64,000 bases of DNA from Lysobacteraceae bacterium NML93-0793. GTDB taxonomy: Bacteria; Pseudomonadota; Gammaproteobacteria; Xanthomonadales; Xanthomonadaceae. Shown here one piece after another: positions 27,666 through 36,013 of the stretch. The translations under genes and the position numbers were made by a program. Numbering within the stretch: position 1 is the stretch's first letter; each line of letters starts with the position of its first letter. The stretch spans positions 62,001-126,000 of the forward strand of contig NTJG01000006.1 of the NCBI GenBank assembly GCA_002324875.1, given 5' to 3'. The notes under the pieces are model-generated. The model saw only the letters and a list, made by a program, of their open reading frames with translations. It was not told the origin of the DNA and ran no database searches.

Positions 27666-29231
27666 ATGGACCACGCCGACACACCGCCGGGTGCCATCCG
27701 CCGCGTGGTCATCGCCGGTGGTGGCACCGCGGGCTGGCTGGCCGCCTGCGCACTCGCGCACCAGTTCCGCGATCGCCTGGACATCACGCTCGTGGAATCG
27801 GAACAGATCGGCACGGTCGGCGTGGGTGAATCCACCGTGCCGCCCATCCGCACCTTCCACCGCTTCCTGCAGATCGACGAGCAGGACTTCCTGCGCGCCG
27901 TCGCCGGCACGTTCAAGCTGTCGATCTCGTTCGAGAACTGGCGCCGGCCCGGCGACCGCTACATCCATCCCTTCGGCATCACCGGACAGGGCACCTGGGC
28001 GGCCGGCTTCCATCACTGCTGGCTCGATGCCCAGCGCCGCGGCATGGTGTCCGAGCTCGGCGATTTCTGCCTGGAAACGCTCGCCTCGCGCGCCGACCGC
28101 TTCGCGCTCGGCACCGATCCGCAGGTCAACTACGCCTATCACCTCGACGCCGGCCTCTACGCGAGATTTCTGCGGCGGATCGCCGAGCGGCACGGCCTGA
28201 CGCGCATCGAGGGCAAGATCCGCGAAGTCACCCGGCATGCGCACAGCGGCGACGTCGAGGCCCTGGTGCTCGAAGACGGGCAGCGGCTCGAGGGCGATCT
28301 GTTCATCGACTGCACCGGCTTCCGTGGCCTGCTGATCGAGCAGACGCTGCAGACCGGCTACGAGGACTGGAGCGAATGGCTGCCGAGCGACCGCGCCGTC
28401 GCCGTGCAGACCGAATCCGACGGCGCGCCGGTGCCGTACACGCGCGCGATCGCGCACGAGGCGGGCTGGCGCTGGTACATCCCGCTGCAGCATCGCGTCG
28501 GCAACGGGCTGGTGTTCTCCAGCCGCTACATGTCGGACGACGAGGCGCACGCGAAGCTGCTGCGCGATGTCGGCGGGCGGCCGCTGAGGGATCCCTGGCT
28601 CGTGCCGTTCCGTACCGGCCGCCGGCGCAAGGCCTGGAACGGCAACGTCGTCTCGCTCGGCCTGGCCAGCGGCTTCATCGAACCGCTGGAATCGACCAGC
28701 CTGCACCTGACCATCAGCGCGGTCGTGCGCCTGGTGCAGCTGTTCCCGTTCGACGGCATTTCACCGGCACTGGTCGAGGTGTTCAACGACGTCAGCCGCG
28801 CCGAGATGGAACACGTGCGCGACTTCATCGTGCTGCACTACCACGCCACGCAGCGCGACGAGCCGATGTGGGTGGCCTGCCGCGAGATGGCGCTGCCGCC
28901 GTCGCTCGACATCCGCCTGCGCGCCTGGCGCGAGCGCGCGCACGCCTGGCAGAACGCCGACGAGCTGTTCCGCGTTGACTCCTGGACCCACGTCCTGCTG
29001 GGGCAGGGCATCGCCCCGGGCCCGCCGCATCCGCTGGCGCGCGCCCTGGCCGACGATGACCTGCGCCGCCTGCTGCACGGCATCCGTGCGCCGATCGAAC
29101 GCGCGGTGGCGCAGATGCCGTCGCAACAGGCGTTCATCGCGCGCTATTGCCGGGCCGATACGGGCGTCTGGCGGGCGCCGGCGCCCTCCGGGGACATCAG
29201 GCCACCGGCATCGCGCACCGGCGGCGCTTGA
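27666..29231 (+). CDS. Flavin-dependent tryptophan halogenase-family protein
   Basis: This 521-residue enzyme has the full halogenase motif set: GGGTAGW (residues 18-24) for FAD, the catalytic Lys84 in GTFKLSISFENW, the WRWYIP motif (WxWxIP, near residue 267) and the GFIEPLEST segment with Glu342-Ser343 at the position of the essential Glu of PrnA. Such enzymes use FADH2, O2 and halide to chlorinate or brominate aromatic rings, and need a flavin reductase, which is not encoded nearby. An AGGAGG ribosome site precedes ATG 27666. TonB-locus relatives are thought to act on free indoles, but the substrate here is open. Its last 35 bases overlap the convergent GGDEF gene. Confidence 0.93.
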   Translation: MDHADTPPGAIRRVVIAGGGTAGWLAACALAHQFRDRLDITLVESEQIGTVGVGESTVPPIRTFHRFLQIDEQDFLRAVAGTFKLSISFENWRRPGDRYIHPFGITGQGTWAAGFHHCWLDAQRRGMVSELGDFCLETLASRADRFALGTDPQVNYAYHLDAGLYARFLRRIAERHGLTRIEGKIREVTRHAHSGDVEALVLEDGQRLEGDLFIDCTGFRGLLIEQTLQTGYEDWSEWLPSDRAVAVQTESDGAPVPYTRAIAHEAGWRWYIPLQHRVGNGLVFSSRYMSDDEAHAKLLRDVGGRPLRDPWLVPFRTGRRRKAWNGNVVSLGLASGFIEPLESTSLHLTISAVVRLVQLFPFDGISPALVEVFNDVSRAEMEHVRDFIVLHYHATQRDEPMWVACREMALPPSLDIRLRAWRERAHAWQNADELFRVDSWTHVLLGQGIAPGPPHPLARALADDDLRRLLHGIRAPIERAVAQMPSQQAFIARYCRADTGVWRAPAPSGDIRPPASRTGGA

Positions 29232-30063
29232 CCGCATACATGGCGTGGTCGGCATGCGCGAGCAGGGCGCGGGCGTCCTGGCCGTGCGCGGGGAAGCTGG
29301 CGATGCCGATGCTGGCGTCGATGCCGGTGTGCAGGTCCGCAGCCACGGCGGCGATCAGGCGCAGCCGTGTCCGGATGCCGTCCGCGACGGCCGCTGCGCC
29401 GTCGACATCGACGCATCCCGGTAGCAGCACGACGAATTCATCACCGCCCATGCGCCCGGCGCAATCACCCGGACGCAGCGACTGCCTGAGGCACGCCGCC
29501 ACCGACTGCAGCAGACGATCGCCGGCCTCGTGACCGCCGGCATCGTTCGCGGCCTTGAACCCGTCCAGATCGATGAAGAGCAGGCTGAGGCCGCCGCCGG
29601 TGCGTCTCGCCTCGTCCAGCGCCTGCTCGAGCGCGCGATGCAGGGCGTGGCGATTGAGGAGCCCGGTCAGCGCGTCGTGGTGGGCGAGGTATTCGAGCTG
29701 CTGCTCGGCGCGGCGCAGTTCGGTGACTTCGCGCCCGACGCCGATGCGCACGCCGTGCGACGGGTGCCAGGTCGCCGACCACTGCATGTCCACCAGATGG
29801 CCGGCCTTGTGCCGGTAGCGATTGCGGAAATGGCGCTGCATGGCGCCGTCCATGATCTGCGCGGCCTGGGCCATCGTGCTGGCGCGGTCCTCCTCGTGGA
29901 CGAAGTCGAACGCGCGGCGGCCGATCACTTCGGCCGGCGCGTAGCCGAGGATGCGTTCGAAGCCGGCGCTGACGAACAGGAACCGCCCCTCGGCGTCGAC
30001 GACGCAGACCGCATCGGGCAGCAGGTCGATCACGGCGTCGGGCGGAGGCAGGATCGGCGTCAT
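29197..30063 (-). CDS. PAS-GGDEF diguanylate cyclase
   Basis: This 288-residue cytosolic protein has an N-terminal PAS/PAC sensor (VIDLLPDAVCVVDAEGRFLFV onward, about residues 8-125) and a GGDEF domain. The active site GGDEF is intact in GRMGGDEFVVLLP, with an RxxD I-site (RPGD) five residues before it, so an active, product-inhibited cyclase is expected. I start it at the ATG at 30063 because PAS follows directly; the open frame to 30177 adds low-complexity sequence. Its stop lies inside the 3' end of the convergent halogenase gene. The GDPD gene lies 67 bp upstream on the same strand. Confidence 0.9.
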   Translation of the reverse strand: MTPILPPPDAVIDLLPDAVCVVDAEGRFLFVSAGFERILGYAPAEVIGRRAFDFVHEEDRASTMAQAAQIMDGAMQRHFRNRYRHKAGHLVDMQWSATWHPSHGVRIGVGREVTELRRAEQQLEYLAHHDALTGLLNRHALHRALEQALDEARRTGGGLSLLFIDLDGFKAANDAGGHEAGDRLLQSVAACLRQSLRPGDCAGRMGGDEFVVLLPGCVDVDGAAAVADGIRTRLRLIAAVAADLHTGIDASIGIASFPAHGQDARALLAHADHAMYAVKRRRCAMPVA

Positions 30064-30130
30064 CGTGGCCGCAGCGTCATGGGAGCGATCGGCCGACAGC
30101 ATGCCAGAGCGGGTGGCCGGCGCGGGGGCA

Positions 30131-32008
30131 TCAACGCCGGAACCAGCTGTGCAGGCGGGCGAGCAGGCGTTCCACATCGTTGAGCGCGGCCCGCTCCTCG
30201 CGCACGCGGACGGCCTCGGCGGGGACGTCGGTGCTGATGTCGTCGACGCCGAGGTCCATGTAGCGGGCCATCCGCGCCGGATCGTTCACCGTCCAGGCCT
30301 GCAGCGTGTAGCCGCGGCGGCGGGCATCGGCCACGCTGCGCAGGTCGAGCTGGAGGTGGTTCAGACCCAGCAGGTCGAAGTCGGTGCGGCGCGCGGTGCC
30401 CGGCAGCGCCGCATTGGCGAAGAGCGCCAGGCGCATGTCGGGAGCGGCGTCACGCGCGGCGCGCACGAGGTCGGGTGACAGCGAGGCCAGCATCACGGCG
30501 TCCCGGTAGCCGCTGCGCTCGACCTCGTCCAGGACCGCCGCGAGCAGGGCGTCCGCGTTGGCGGCGTCGGGTTTCAGTTCCACCAGCGCCAGCGCACGCC
30601 GGTCGATGAAGGCCAGTGTCTCGCCCAGTGTGGCGACGCGCTGGTCGGCGAAGGCGGGATCGAACCAGCTGCCGACATCGAAACCGCGCATCGTCGCCAG
30701 CGGCGTGTCGATCACGGCGCTGGCATCGCCGGCGACACGCCGGAAATCGCTGTCGTGGAACACGACCACGGCGCCGTCCGCGCTGAGGCGCACGTCGAAC
30801 TCGATCGCGTCGGCACCGGCATCGATCGCGGCCTGGAACGCGGCGAGCGTGTTCTCCGGTGCGACGGTCGATGCGCCCCGGTGCGCGGTGACCGTGACCT
30901 CGTTGCGCAGGTTCATGCTGATCACTGCCAGCGTCGCCTGCACCAGCGCGATCACCAGAAAGGCCGCTTCCGCGCCCCAGACGAATCGGCCCGGATGCGC
31001 GGGCGCGCGCTCCACCGCGTGTCGTCGGCGTGTGCCGCCGAGGCGCAGATACAGCGCACGCACCAGCAGCGCGTTCAGGGTGGTGCCGAAGAACAGCGCG
31101 CCGAGCGCCGACGCGGCGTAGAGCGTCAGGTAGAGCACCATGCCGGCGCTGACCAGCCACCGGTGTGCCGGCAGCCAGTCCAGCATCGGTGTCGCGGCGC
31201 GATCGTAGAGTTCGGTCACCAGCAGGGGCAGTGCCGCAACCGTCACCGCCACACCGACGACCAGCAGCGCGATCCGCAGGTGGCGGCCTCGCGTGAGCCG
31301 TCGGCTGCGCACCAGCGCGGCCACCGGCCCCAGACCCTCCAGCACGAGCGCGGGCGTGGCCAGCAGCCAGCGGAAATACAGCGTGGCGTGCAGGAACAGG
31401 CCGATGGCCAGCACCGGCGCGAACACCGCGACGAACCACCACAGCGCGGCCGGACGTGCGCTGATCACGTAATAGGGATCGAAACCGCCGAGCAGCGCCC
31501 GGTACAGCAGACCGCCCGTGATCAGCCAGGGCAGGGCCAGCACCGCATGGGCCGCCACCTGCATCATCGCGAGCAGCGCGAGCGGCCCGGCGCGGCGCAG
31601 CATGCCCAGCAACGCCGCGGCTGCCGTACGGTACCGGCAGCCGTGGCTGGCCGAGACCAGCAGCATGCCGGTCTGCTGCAGCATCACCACGAACCAGGCG
31701 AAGGCGCCGGCGAGCGCCAGCCAGCCGAGCGCGAGTGCGATGCCGGCGATGCCGTCGAATTCGCCGGCCAACGGCCGTTCGATCCAGTGCAGCAGCGCAG
31801 CGAGTGACCAGGTGGTCAGTGGTGCAGTGGCCACCGTAGCGAAGGCTGTGAACAGCAGGTACCAGGCCAGCATCGGCCGCAGATGCCGGCGCAGGTCGCG
31901 GCGCATGTCGTGTGCGAGCACGCCGCGAAGCAGCGCGCCATCGTCGAGTGGCGCGTTCACCCGGTGGGGGCGAGGGTCGAGGGGCGGCGGGCCGGGGTCG
32001 TGTCGCAT
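30131..32008 (-). CDS. Membrane glycerophosphodiester phosphodiesterase
   Basis: This 625-residue protein has a large N-terminal membrane domain with about eight helices (residues 45-350) and a C-terminal GDPD domain. The GDPD signature is clear: TVTAHRGASTVAPENTLAAF, then AIEFDVRLSADG with VVFHDSDF, and LVELKPD. The metal/catalytic His, Glu and Asp residues are present. Such fusions hydrolyse glycerophosphodiesters, and some act on polyglycerophosphate polymers outside the membrane. It precedes the PAS-GGDEF gene on the same strand. Confidence 0.92.
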   Translation of the reverse strand: MRHDPGPPPLDPRPHRVNAPLDDGALLRGVLAHDMRRDLRRHLRPMLAWYLLFTAFATVATAPLTTWSLAALLHWIERPLAGEFDGIAGIALALGWLALAGAFAWFVVMLQQTGMLLVSASHGCRYRTAAAALLGMLRRAGPLALLAMMQVAAHAVLALPWLITGGLLYRALLGGFDPYYVISARPAALWWFVAVFAPVLAIGLFLHATLYFRWLLATPALVLEGLGPVAALVRSRRLTRGRHLRIALLVVGVAVTVAALPLLVTELYDRAATPMLDWLPAHRWLVSAGMVLYLTLYAASALGALFFGTTLNALLVRALYLRLGGTRRRHAVERAPAHPGRFVWGAEAAFLVIALVQATLAVISMNLRNEVTVTAHRGASTVAPENTLAAFQAAIDAGADAIEFDVRLSADGAVVVFHDSDFRRVAGDASAVIDTPLATMRGFDVGSWFDPAFADQRVATLGETLAFIDRRALALVELKPDAANADALLAAVLDEVERSGYRDAVMLASLSPDLVRAARDAAPDMRLALFANAALPGTARRTDFDLLGLNHLQLDLRSVADARRRGYTLQAWTVNDPARMARYMDLGVDDISTDVPAEAVRVREERAALNDVERLLARLHSWFRR

Positions 32009-32154
32009 CCGCCGAGTGTAGGCAGGCGGTGCATACCGGTGCAGGCCGTCACGGCCGGGGACCGACGGCGCGCGGCGCAGCCCCGGTCGTGCATACGCGG
32101 CCGCGCGTCGTCCCGATCACGGCACGCCGTACGGCCGCGACAGGTCGCGGCGCC

Positions 32155-32469
32155 TCAGTAGCCGCGCTGTTTCTGGATCCGAGAATCGAGCAGCGACTTG
32201 AGCTTGTCGCAGGCGCCGCGGATGGCCTTCTCGACATCCGCATCGTCATGGCTGGCACCGATCGGCTCGTCGTTCTGCAGCCGGGCCTCGAGCGCGCAAC
32301 GCTTGTCGTCCGGGCCGCCCTTGGTGGAGTTGCTGTCGGACAGGAACACCTCGAGCCGGCTCAGACGCGGAAAGAAGCGCCCGAGGTGCTGCTCGAGCAT
32401 CGCGTTGACGCGGGACTCGAGCGCATCGTTGCCGTCGATGTGGTTGTCGGTGTTGAACTGGATCTTCAA
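32155..32469 (-). CDS. HPF/RaiA-family ribosome hibernation factor
   Basis: This 104-residue protein has the short HPF/YfiA fold: FNTDNHIDGNDALESRVNAM, then LEVFLSDSN and the basic/acidic middle section, with EKAIRGACDKLKSLLDSRI at the end. These factors bind the 30S decoding site and silence ribosomes in stationary phase. The frame shows no ATG; I place the start at a TTG at 32469 preceded by GGAG seven bases upstream. It lies 94 bp downstream of the sodium-channel gene and may be cotranscribed. It is not the usual rpoN-linked copy. Confidence 0.82.
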   Translation of the reverse strand: MKIQFNTDNHIDGNDALESRVNAMLEQHLGRFFPRLSRLEVFLSDSNSTKGGPDDKRCALEARLQNDEPIGASHDDADVEKAIRGACDKLKSLLDSRIQKQRGY

Positions 32470-32563
32470 TGCTTCACTCCCGGCCCGCGGGACGCGGCCT
32501 TCGATGCGCCAGCCTAACCGCGGCACACGGGGATCCTGCGTGAAGCGCGCGACCGGCGCCGCC

Positions 32564-33412
32564 TCAGCCGCCGGCCCGCTGTTCGATGAGGCGGCGCAGG
32601 TCCCGGATCTCGTCACGCAGCGCGCGTACTTCCGAATGCACGTCGGCCTCGATGTGATCCTGCGTCCGGTCGAGGGCATCCAGGGTGTCGGCGTGCTCGG
32701 CTTCGGACACGGTCTGCATCGCGTCGACGATCACGCCGATGAAGAGATTGAGCATGGTGAAGGTGGCGATCAGGATGAAGGGAATGAAGAACGCCCAGGC
32801 GTACGGGAATTCCTCCATCACCGGCCGCGAGATGCCCATCGACCAGCTCTCCAGCGTCATGATCTGGAACAGCGAGTAGAACGAGCGCCCCAGATTGCCG
32901 AACCAGTCGGGGAAGACCGGGCCGAACAGGTTGGTCGCGATCACCGCGCAGACGTAGTAGATCAGCACCAGCACCAGGCCGATCGACAGCAGGCCCGGCA
33001 CCGCGCCGAGCAGCGCGCCGACCACGCGGCGCATCGACGGCACGATGGTCAGCACCCGCAATACGCGCAGCACGCGCAAGGCGCGCAATACCGAGAACGG
33101 GCCGGTGGCCGGCACCAGCGCAATGGTGACGACGGCGAAATCGAACAGGCTCCACGGGTCGCGAAAGAACCGCGCGCGGTGCACGAACAGGCGGATCGCG
33201 ATCTCGGCCACGAACACGGCGAGGATGACCGTGTCCGCCAGACGGATCAGCTCGCCCGCAGCGGCCATGATCACCGGCGAGGTTTCCATGCCGAGCAGGA
33301 TCGCGTTGATGACGATCAGCGCGAGGATGCCCGTCTGCACACGCGGATGCGCGATGAAGCGGTGCAGACGGCCGCGCAGGCCGGTGTATTCGGAAGAGGG
33401 AAGGTCGCGCAT
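32564..33412 (-). CDS. NaChBac-type voltage-gated sodium channel
   Basis: This 282-residue protein is a one-repeat, six-helix voltage-gated channel subunit that should assemble as a tetramer. The S4 sensor has regularly spaced arginines (LRALRVLRVLRVL, about residues 110-124). The selectivity filter is TLESWSM (residues 186-192), the sodium filter of NavAb-type channels. A coiled coil at the C-terminus (about 245-280) fits the tetramerisation bundle of that family. ATG 33412 follows GGAG. Bacterial Nav channels are linked to motility, chemotaxis and pH homeostasis in alkaliphiles; here motAB appears proton-type, so the role is open. Confidence 0.95.
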   Translation of the reverse strand: MRDLPSSEYTGLRGRLHRFIAHPRVQTGILALIVINAILLGMETSPVIMAAAGELIRLADTVILAVFVAEIAIRLFVHRARFFRDPWSLFDFAVVTIALVPATGPFSVLRALRVLRVLRVLTIVPSMRRVVGALLGAVPGLLSIGLVLVLIYYVCAVIATNLFGPVFPDWFGNLGRSFYSLFQIMTLESWSMGISRPVMEEFPYAWAFFIPFILIATFTMLNLFIGVIVDAMQTVSEAEHADTLDALDRTQDHIEADVHSEVRALRDEIRDLRRLIEQRAGG

Positions 33413-33693
33413 GGGGGCTCCGGGACAGGGCGGACGCATGCCGCCGGGCCGGGCAGCCGGGCCGGCGGACCGGCGTCCGCGAAGCCGCAAATGGTATCCG
33501 GCGCCGGGCGGGTGCGCAGCCTGGCGTCTGGGCCCGGGTGCCGGTTACAACGGGCCTGCGTTGCAGACGCAAGGCCCTCGGCGACGAGGCGGAGGCCGTT
33601 CTGCTCGGCGCAGGGCGCTGCGTCTGCAGCTTTGTGCCCCTTGAGCACCTTCGCGGCGACCGGAACGGGGTTGTGGCGAAGGCGCGGCGCCGA

Positions 33694-34599
33694 TCAGCCT
33701 TTGCAGTCTCTCTCGCGGCCCCACGCGGCATAGCGGCGTCGCCAGCTCTTGGCCAGCGCCCGCGGCGGCTCGGCATAGAGCCGCGCGCCCAGGGCGTTCG
33801 CCGCCTGCGCCAGTGCGCGCTGCCGCGCGCCGATGTGGGCGACGAGGGCCTCGACCGCCTGCGCCGGGATGTCGGACATCCGCCCGGCCTGTGCCGCCAG
33901 CACGGCGAGATCGTGATGCCGGCCGAGCGTGTCGCCGAGGGCGTCGGCGCAGGTGCGCTGGGCGCGCATCGGGCCCGGCCAGATCGGACCGAGCAGACGC
34001 AGATGGAAGGCGAGGTCCTTGCTGCATTTGCGCCAGCGGTGGAAGGCCTCGGCGTCCCCGCTGCGGCAGGCCTCACGCATGGTTCTGCGACCGCGCCGGT
34101 AGCGGGCTTCGAGTCCTTGCGAATACGCAGCAAAGCCGTCGTTCTCCAGCGTCCAGCGGGCGATGTGCGGCAGCGTGGCAGCCAGCGCGTCGCGGGCTTC
34201 GCGCAGAAGGATGTCGGTGTCGTCGCGTGCGCGGATCGTCTCCCGGTGCCGGCCGAGAGCGGCGCGGACCGGCGCCAGAGCGGCGACCTCCGGGGCGCTG
34301 CAGTCTGTCAGCAGATCATCGAACGTCTCGAGCAGCACGTCGGCATCGCGCCGCGGGCCGAGCGGCGCGGCGATTGCGCGGAAGGCCGCGTTGCCGGCTC
34401 CATCGGCGTCCAGTCCCGGGTGGACCAGCCGCAGCAGAGCGCGGATCTTCTTGCAGCGCTTGCGGACCTCGTGGAGGGTGCGGCCGGCGTCCCCGGTGGT
34501 GCCGTCGATGCACGCCAGTGCTGCCTCCACCTGCTGGCGCGCGATGCGACGCACGGCTGCGCCGGCACTTCGGTCCTTGTGTCTGATGCGATAGGCCAT
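33694..34599 (-). CDS. CHAD-domain protein
   Basis: This 301-residue helical protein has the CHAD fold. It shows the conserved HEVRKRCKKIRALLRLV helix with regularly spaced basic residues, GPRRDADVLL, and the repeated RWRKCSKDLAFHLRLL helix. CHAD domains bind inorganic polyphosphate through these histidines and arginines, and are often beside polyphosphate or CYTH-phosphatase genes, none of which is here. I use the ATG at 34599 (GGGAG upstream) rather than 34626. A polyphosphate-binding role is inferred from the family. Confidence 0.9.
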   Translation of the reverse strand: MAYRIRHKDRSAGAAVRRIARQQVEAALACIDGTTGDAGRTLHEVRKRCKKIRALLRLVHPGLDADGAGNAAFRAIAAPLGPRRDADVLLETFDDLLTDCSAPEVAALAPVRAALGRHRETIRARDDTDILLREARDALAATLPHIARWTLENDGFAAYSQGLEARYRRGRRTMREACRSGDAEAFHRWRKCSKDLAFHLRLLGPIWPGPMRAQRTCADALGDTLGRHHDLAVLAAQAGRMSDIPAQAVEALVAHIGARQRALAQAANALGARLYAEPPRALAKSWRRRYAAWGRERDCKG

Positions 34600-34955
34600 C
34601 TGCGTTGCTCCCGTGTCGCCGGACATCTAGCACCGACGGCGTGAGCGTCGGCGCACGGCCGCCACGGTCTGCGCACGATGGCAGAGGACTATCGCCGTGC
34701 CGCCGGCGAACTGCGGACGCGGGCACTATCGGGGCGCGCACACGGAGACGCTGTGCGAGGCGCAGCCGGGCTCCGTCACGCGGCGTGCGTTCGCAGGCCA
34801 TGTTCGCCCGGCAAGATTTCGCCGGCGATCCGCGGCCAGGACCCGGCTCCATCAGGGTGTGCACGGCGACCGGGCACCCGGTGTTCACGACGGGGAATGC
34901 CAGACTCCCCCGGGCTCGGGCGGCGCTTCCGCCGCCGAATCAACGGAGTCCTGCG
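34600..34955. other. 356-bp gene-free stretch
   Basis: The region between the divergent CHAD gene and the short leader frame at 34956 has no recognisable gene. A perfect 6-bp stem with a 7-base loop lies at 34633-34651, but no T-tract follows. Confidence 0.45.
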
Positions 34956-34991
34956 ATGTCTGTCTTCCCGTACCGGACGCGCGCGCGATGA
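34956..34991 (+). promoter_or_regulatory. Possible 11-codon leader reading frame coupled to the next gene
   Basis: A short frame (MSVFPYRTRAR) starts at ATG 34956 behind a good GGAG site and stops with the TGA of an ATGA overlap that includes the start codon of the lipocalin-like gene. That gene has no ribosome site of its own, so translation may depend on ribosomes finishing the leader. This is inference from spacing. Confidence 0.4.
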
Positions 34992-35440
34992 GCGCCGACC
35001 GTCATCCGGCTGCCTCGCGCGCGCTCGAGGGCACGTGGCGCCTGCAGGCGTACATGGTCGAGGTGCGCGAGACCGGCGAGCGTTTCCCGCCCATGGGCGA
35101 GGCGCCGGCCGGCTATGTGATCTTCAGTGCCGGCGGGCGGGTGTGGTTCATGCTGACCGGCGAGGGCCGCGAGCCCGGTGACTCCGACCGCGAGATGGCG
35201 CGCCTGCTGGAGACGCTGATCGCCTACACCGGGCGCTACTGGGTGGAGGGCGATGCATGGGTCACCGCAGTCGACGTGGCCTGGAACCCGGCGTGGGTGG
35301 GCACCGAGCAGCGGCGGCAGTTCGTGCGCGAGGGCGATCGGCTGCAGGTGCTGACGCCGTGGCGCGTGATGCCCAACTGGGCCGACAAGGGCGAGACCCG
35401 CAGCATCATCAGCTTCGAACGCGAAGACGCCGGCACCTGA
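34988..35440 (+). CDS. Lipocalin-like domain protein
   Basis: This 150-residue protein has the pattern of the bacterial lipocalin-like family: LEGTWRLQAYMVE at the start, then GYVIFSAGGRVWFMLTGEGRE, a middle YTGRYWVEGDAWVTAVDVAWNPAWVG section and a C-terminal RSIISFERE strand. It has no signal peptide, so it is probably cytosolic, unlike the Blc-type lipocalin at 51642. The frame is open far upstream without protein character. The ATG at 34988 overlaps the stop of a short leader frame. Ligand and role are unknown. Confidence 0.8.
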   Translation: MSADRHPAASRALEGTWRLQAYMVEVRETGERFPPMGEAPAGYVIFSAGGRVWFMLTGEGREPGDSDREMARLLETLIAYTGRYWVEGDAWVTAVDVAWNPAWVGTEQRRQFVREGDRLQVLTPWRVMPNWADKGETRSIISFEREDAGT

Positions 35441-35533
35441 ACCCGCCGGATCACCCGTCGTCCCGTGCGCGGTACGCCGGCACGACCTGCGGCCGGCGGT
35501 ACACTGCGGCGCCCCACGCATCCTCCCGAATCG

Positions 35534-36004
35534 ATGATCAACAACGACGTCCTGCGCAGCATCCGCTACATGCTCGACCTGAGCGACCAGAAGGTGGTCG
35601 ATCTCGCCCGGCTGGCGGATCCTGCCTTCGCCCTCGACAAGGACGACGTGCGGCCGATGCTGCTGCGCGAGGACGAGCCGGGCTATGTGGCCTGCAGCGA
35701 CAGCGTGCTCGCCCACGTGCTCGACGGCCTGATCGTGCATCGGCGCGGCCGCGATACGAGCCAGCCGGCGCGGCCGGTGGAATCGCGCATCAGCAACAAC
35801 GTGGTGCTGAAGAAGCTGCGGGTCGCGTTCGAACTGACCGACGTCGACATGCACCAGATCTTCGTCGATGCCGGCTTTCCGGTCTCCAAGCCCGAGCTGT
35901 CGGCGCTGTTCCGTCAGGCCGGCCACCGCAACTTCCGTCCCTGCGGCGATCAGCTGATGCGCAATTTCCTCAAGGGCCTCACACTGCGCGTGCGCGGCGG
36001 CTGA
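35534..36004 (+). CDS. DUF1456 family protein
   Basis: This 156-residue protein has two tandem copies of a small helical domain: NNDVLRSIRYMLDLSDQKVV near the start and NNVVLKKLRVAFELTDVDM at about residues 92-110, each followed by a short hairpin. This two-repeat layout is DUF1456 (E. coli YehS-like), whose function is not known to me. Length is typical. It follows the lipocalin-like gene by 93 bp and converges with the SPOUT methyltransferase gene across nine bases. Confidence 0.9.
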   Translation: MINNDVLRSIRYMLDLSDQKVVDLARLADPAFALDKDDVRPMLLREDEPGYVACSDSVLAHVLDGLIVHRRGRDTSQPARPVESRISNNVVLKKLRVAFELTDVDMHQIFVDAGFPVSKPELSALFRQAGHRNFRPCGDQLMRNFLKGLTLRVRGG

Positions 36005-36013
36005 GCGAAGCCG

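Noticed and set aside
33563..33627. 9-bp inverted repeat with a long 47-base interior between the CHAD and channel genes
   Set aside because: Interior too long for a terminator and no further structure supports it.
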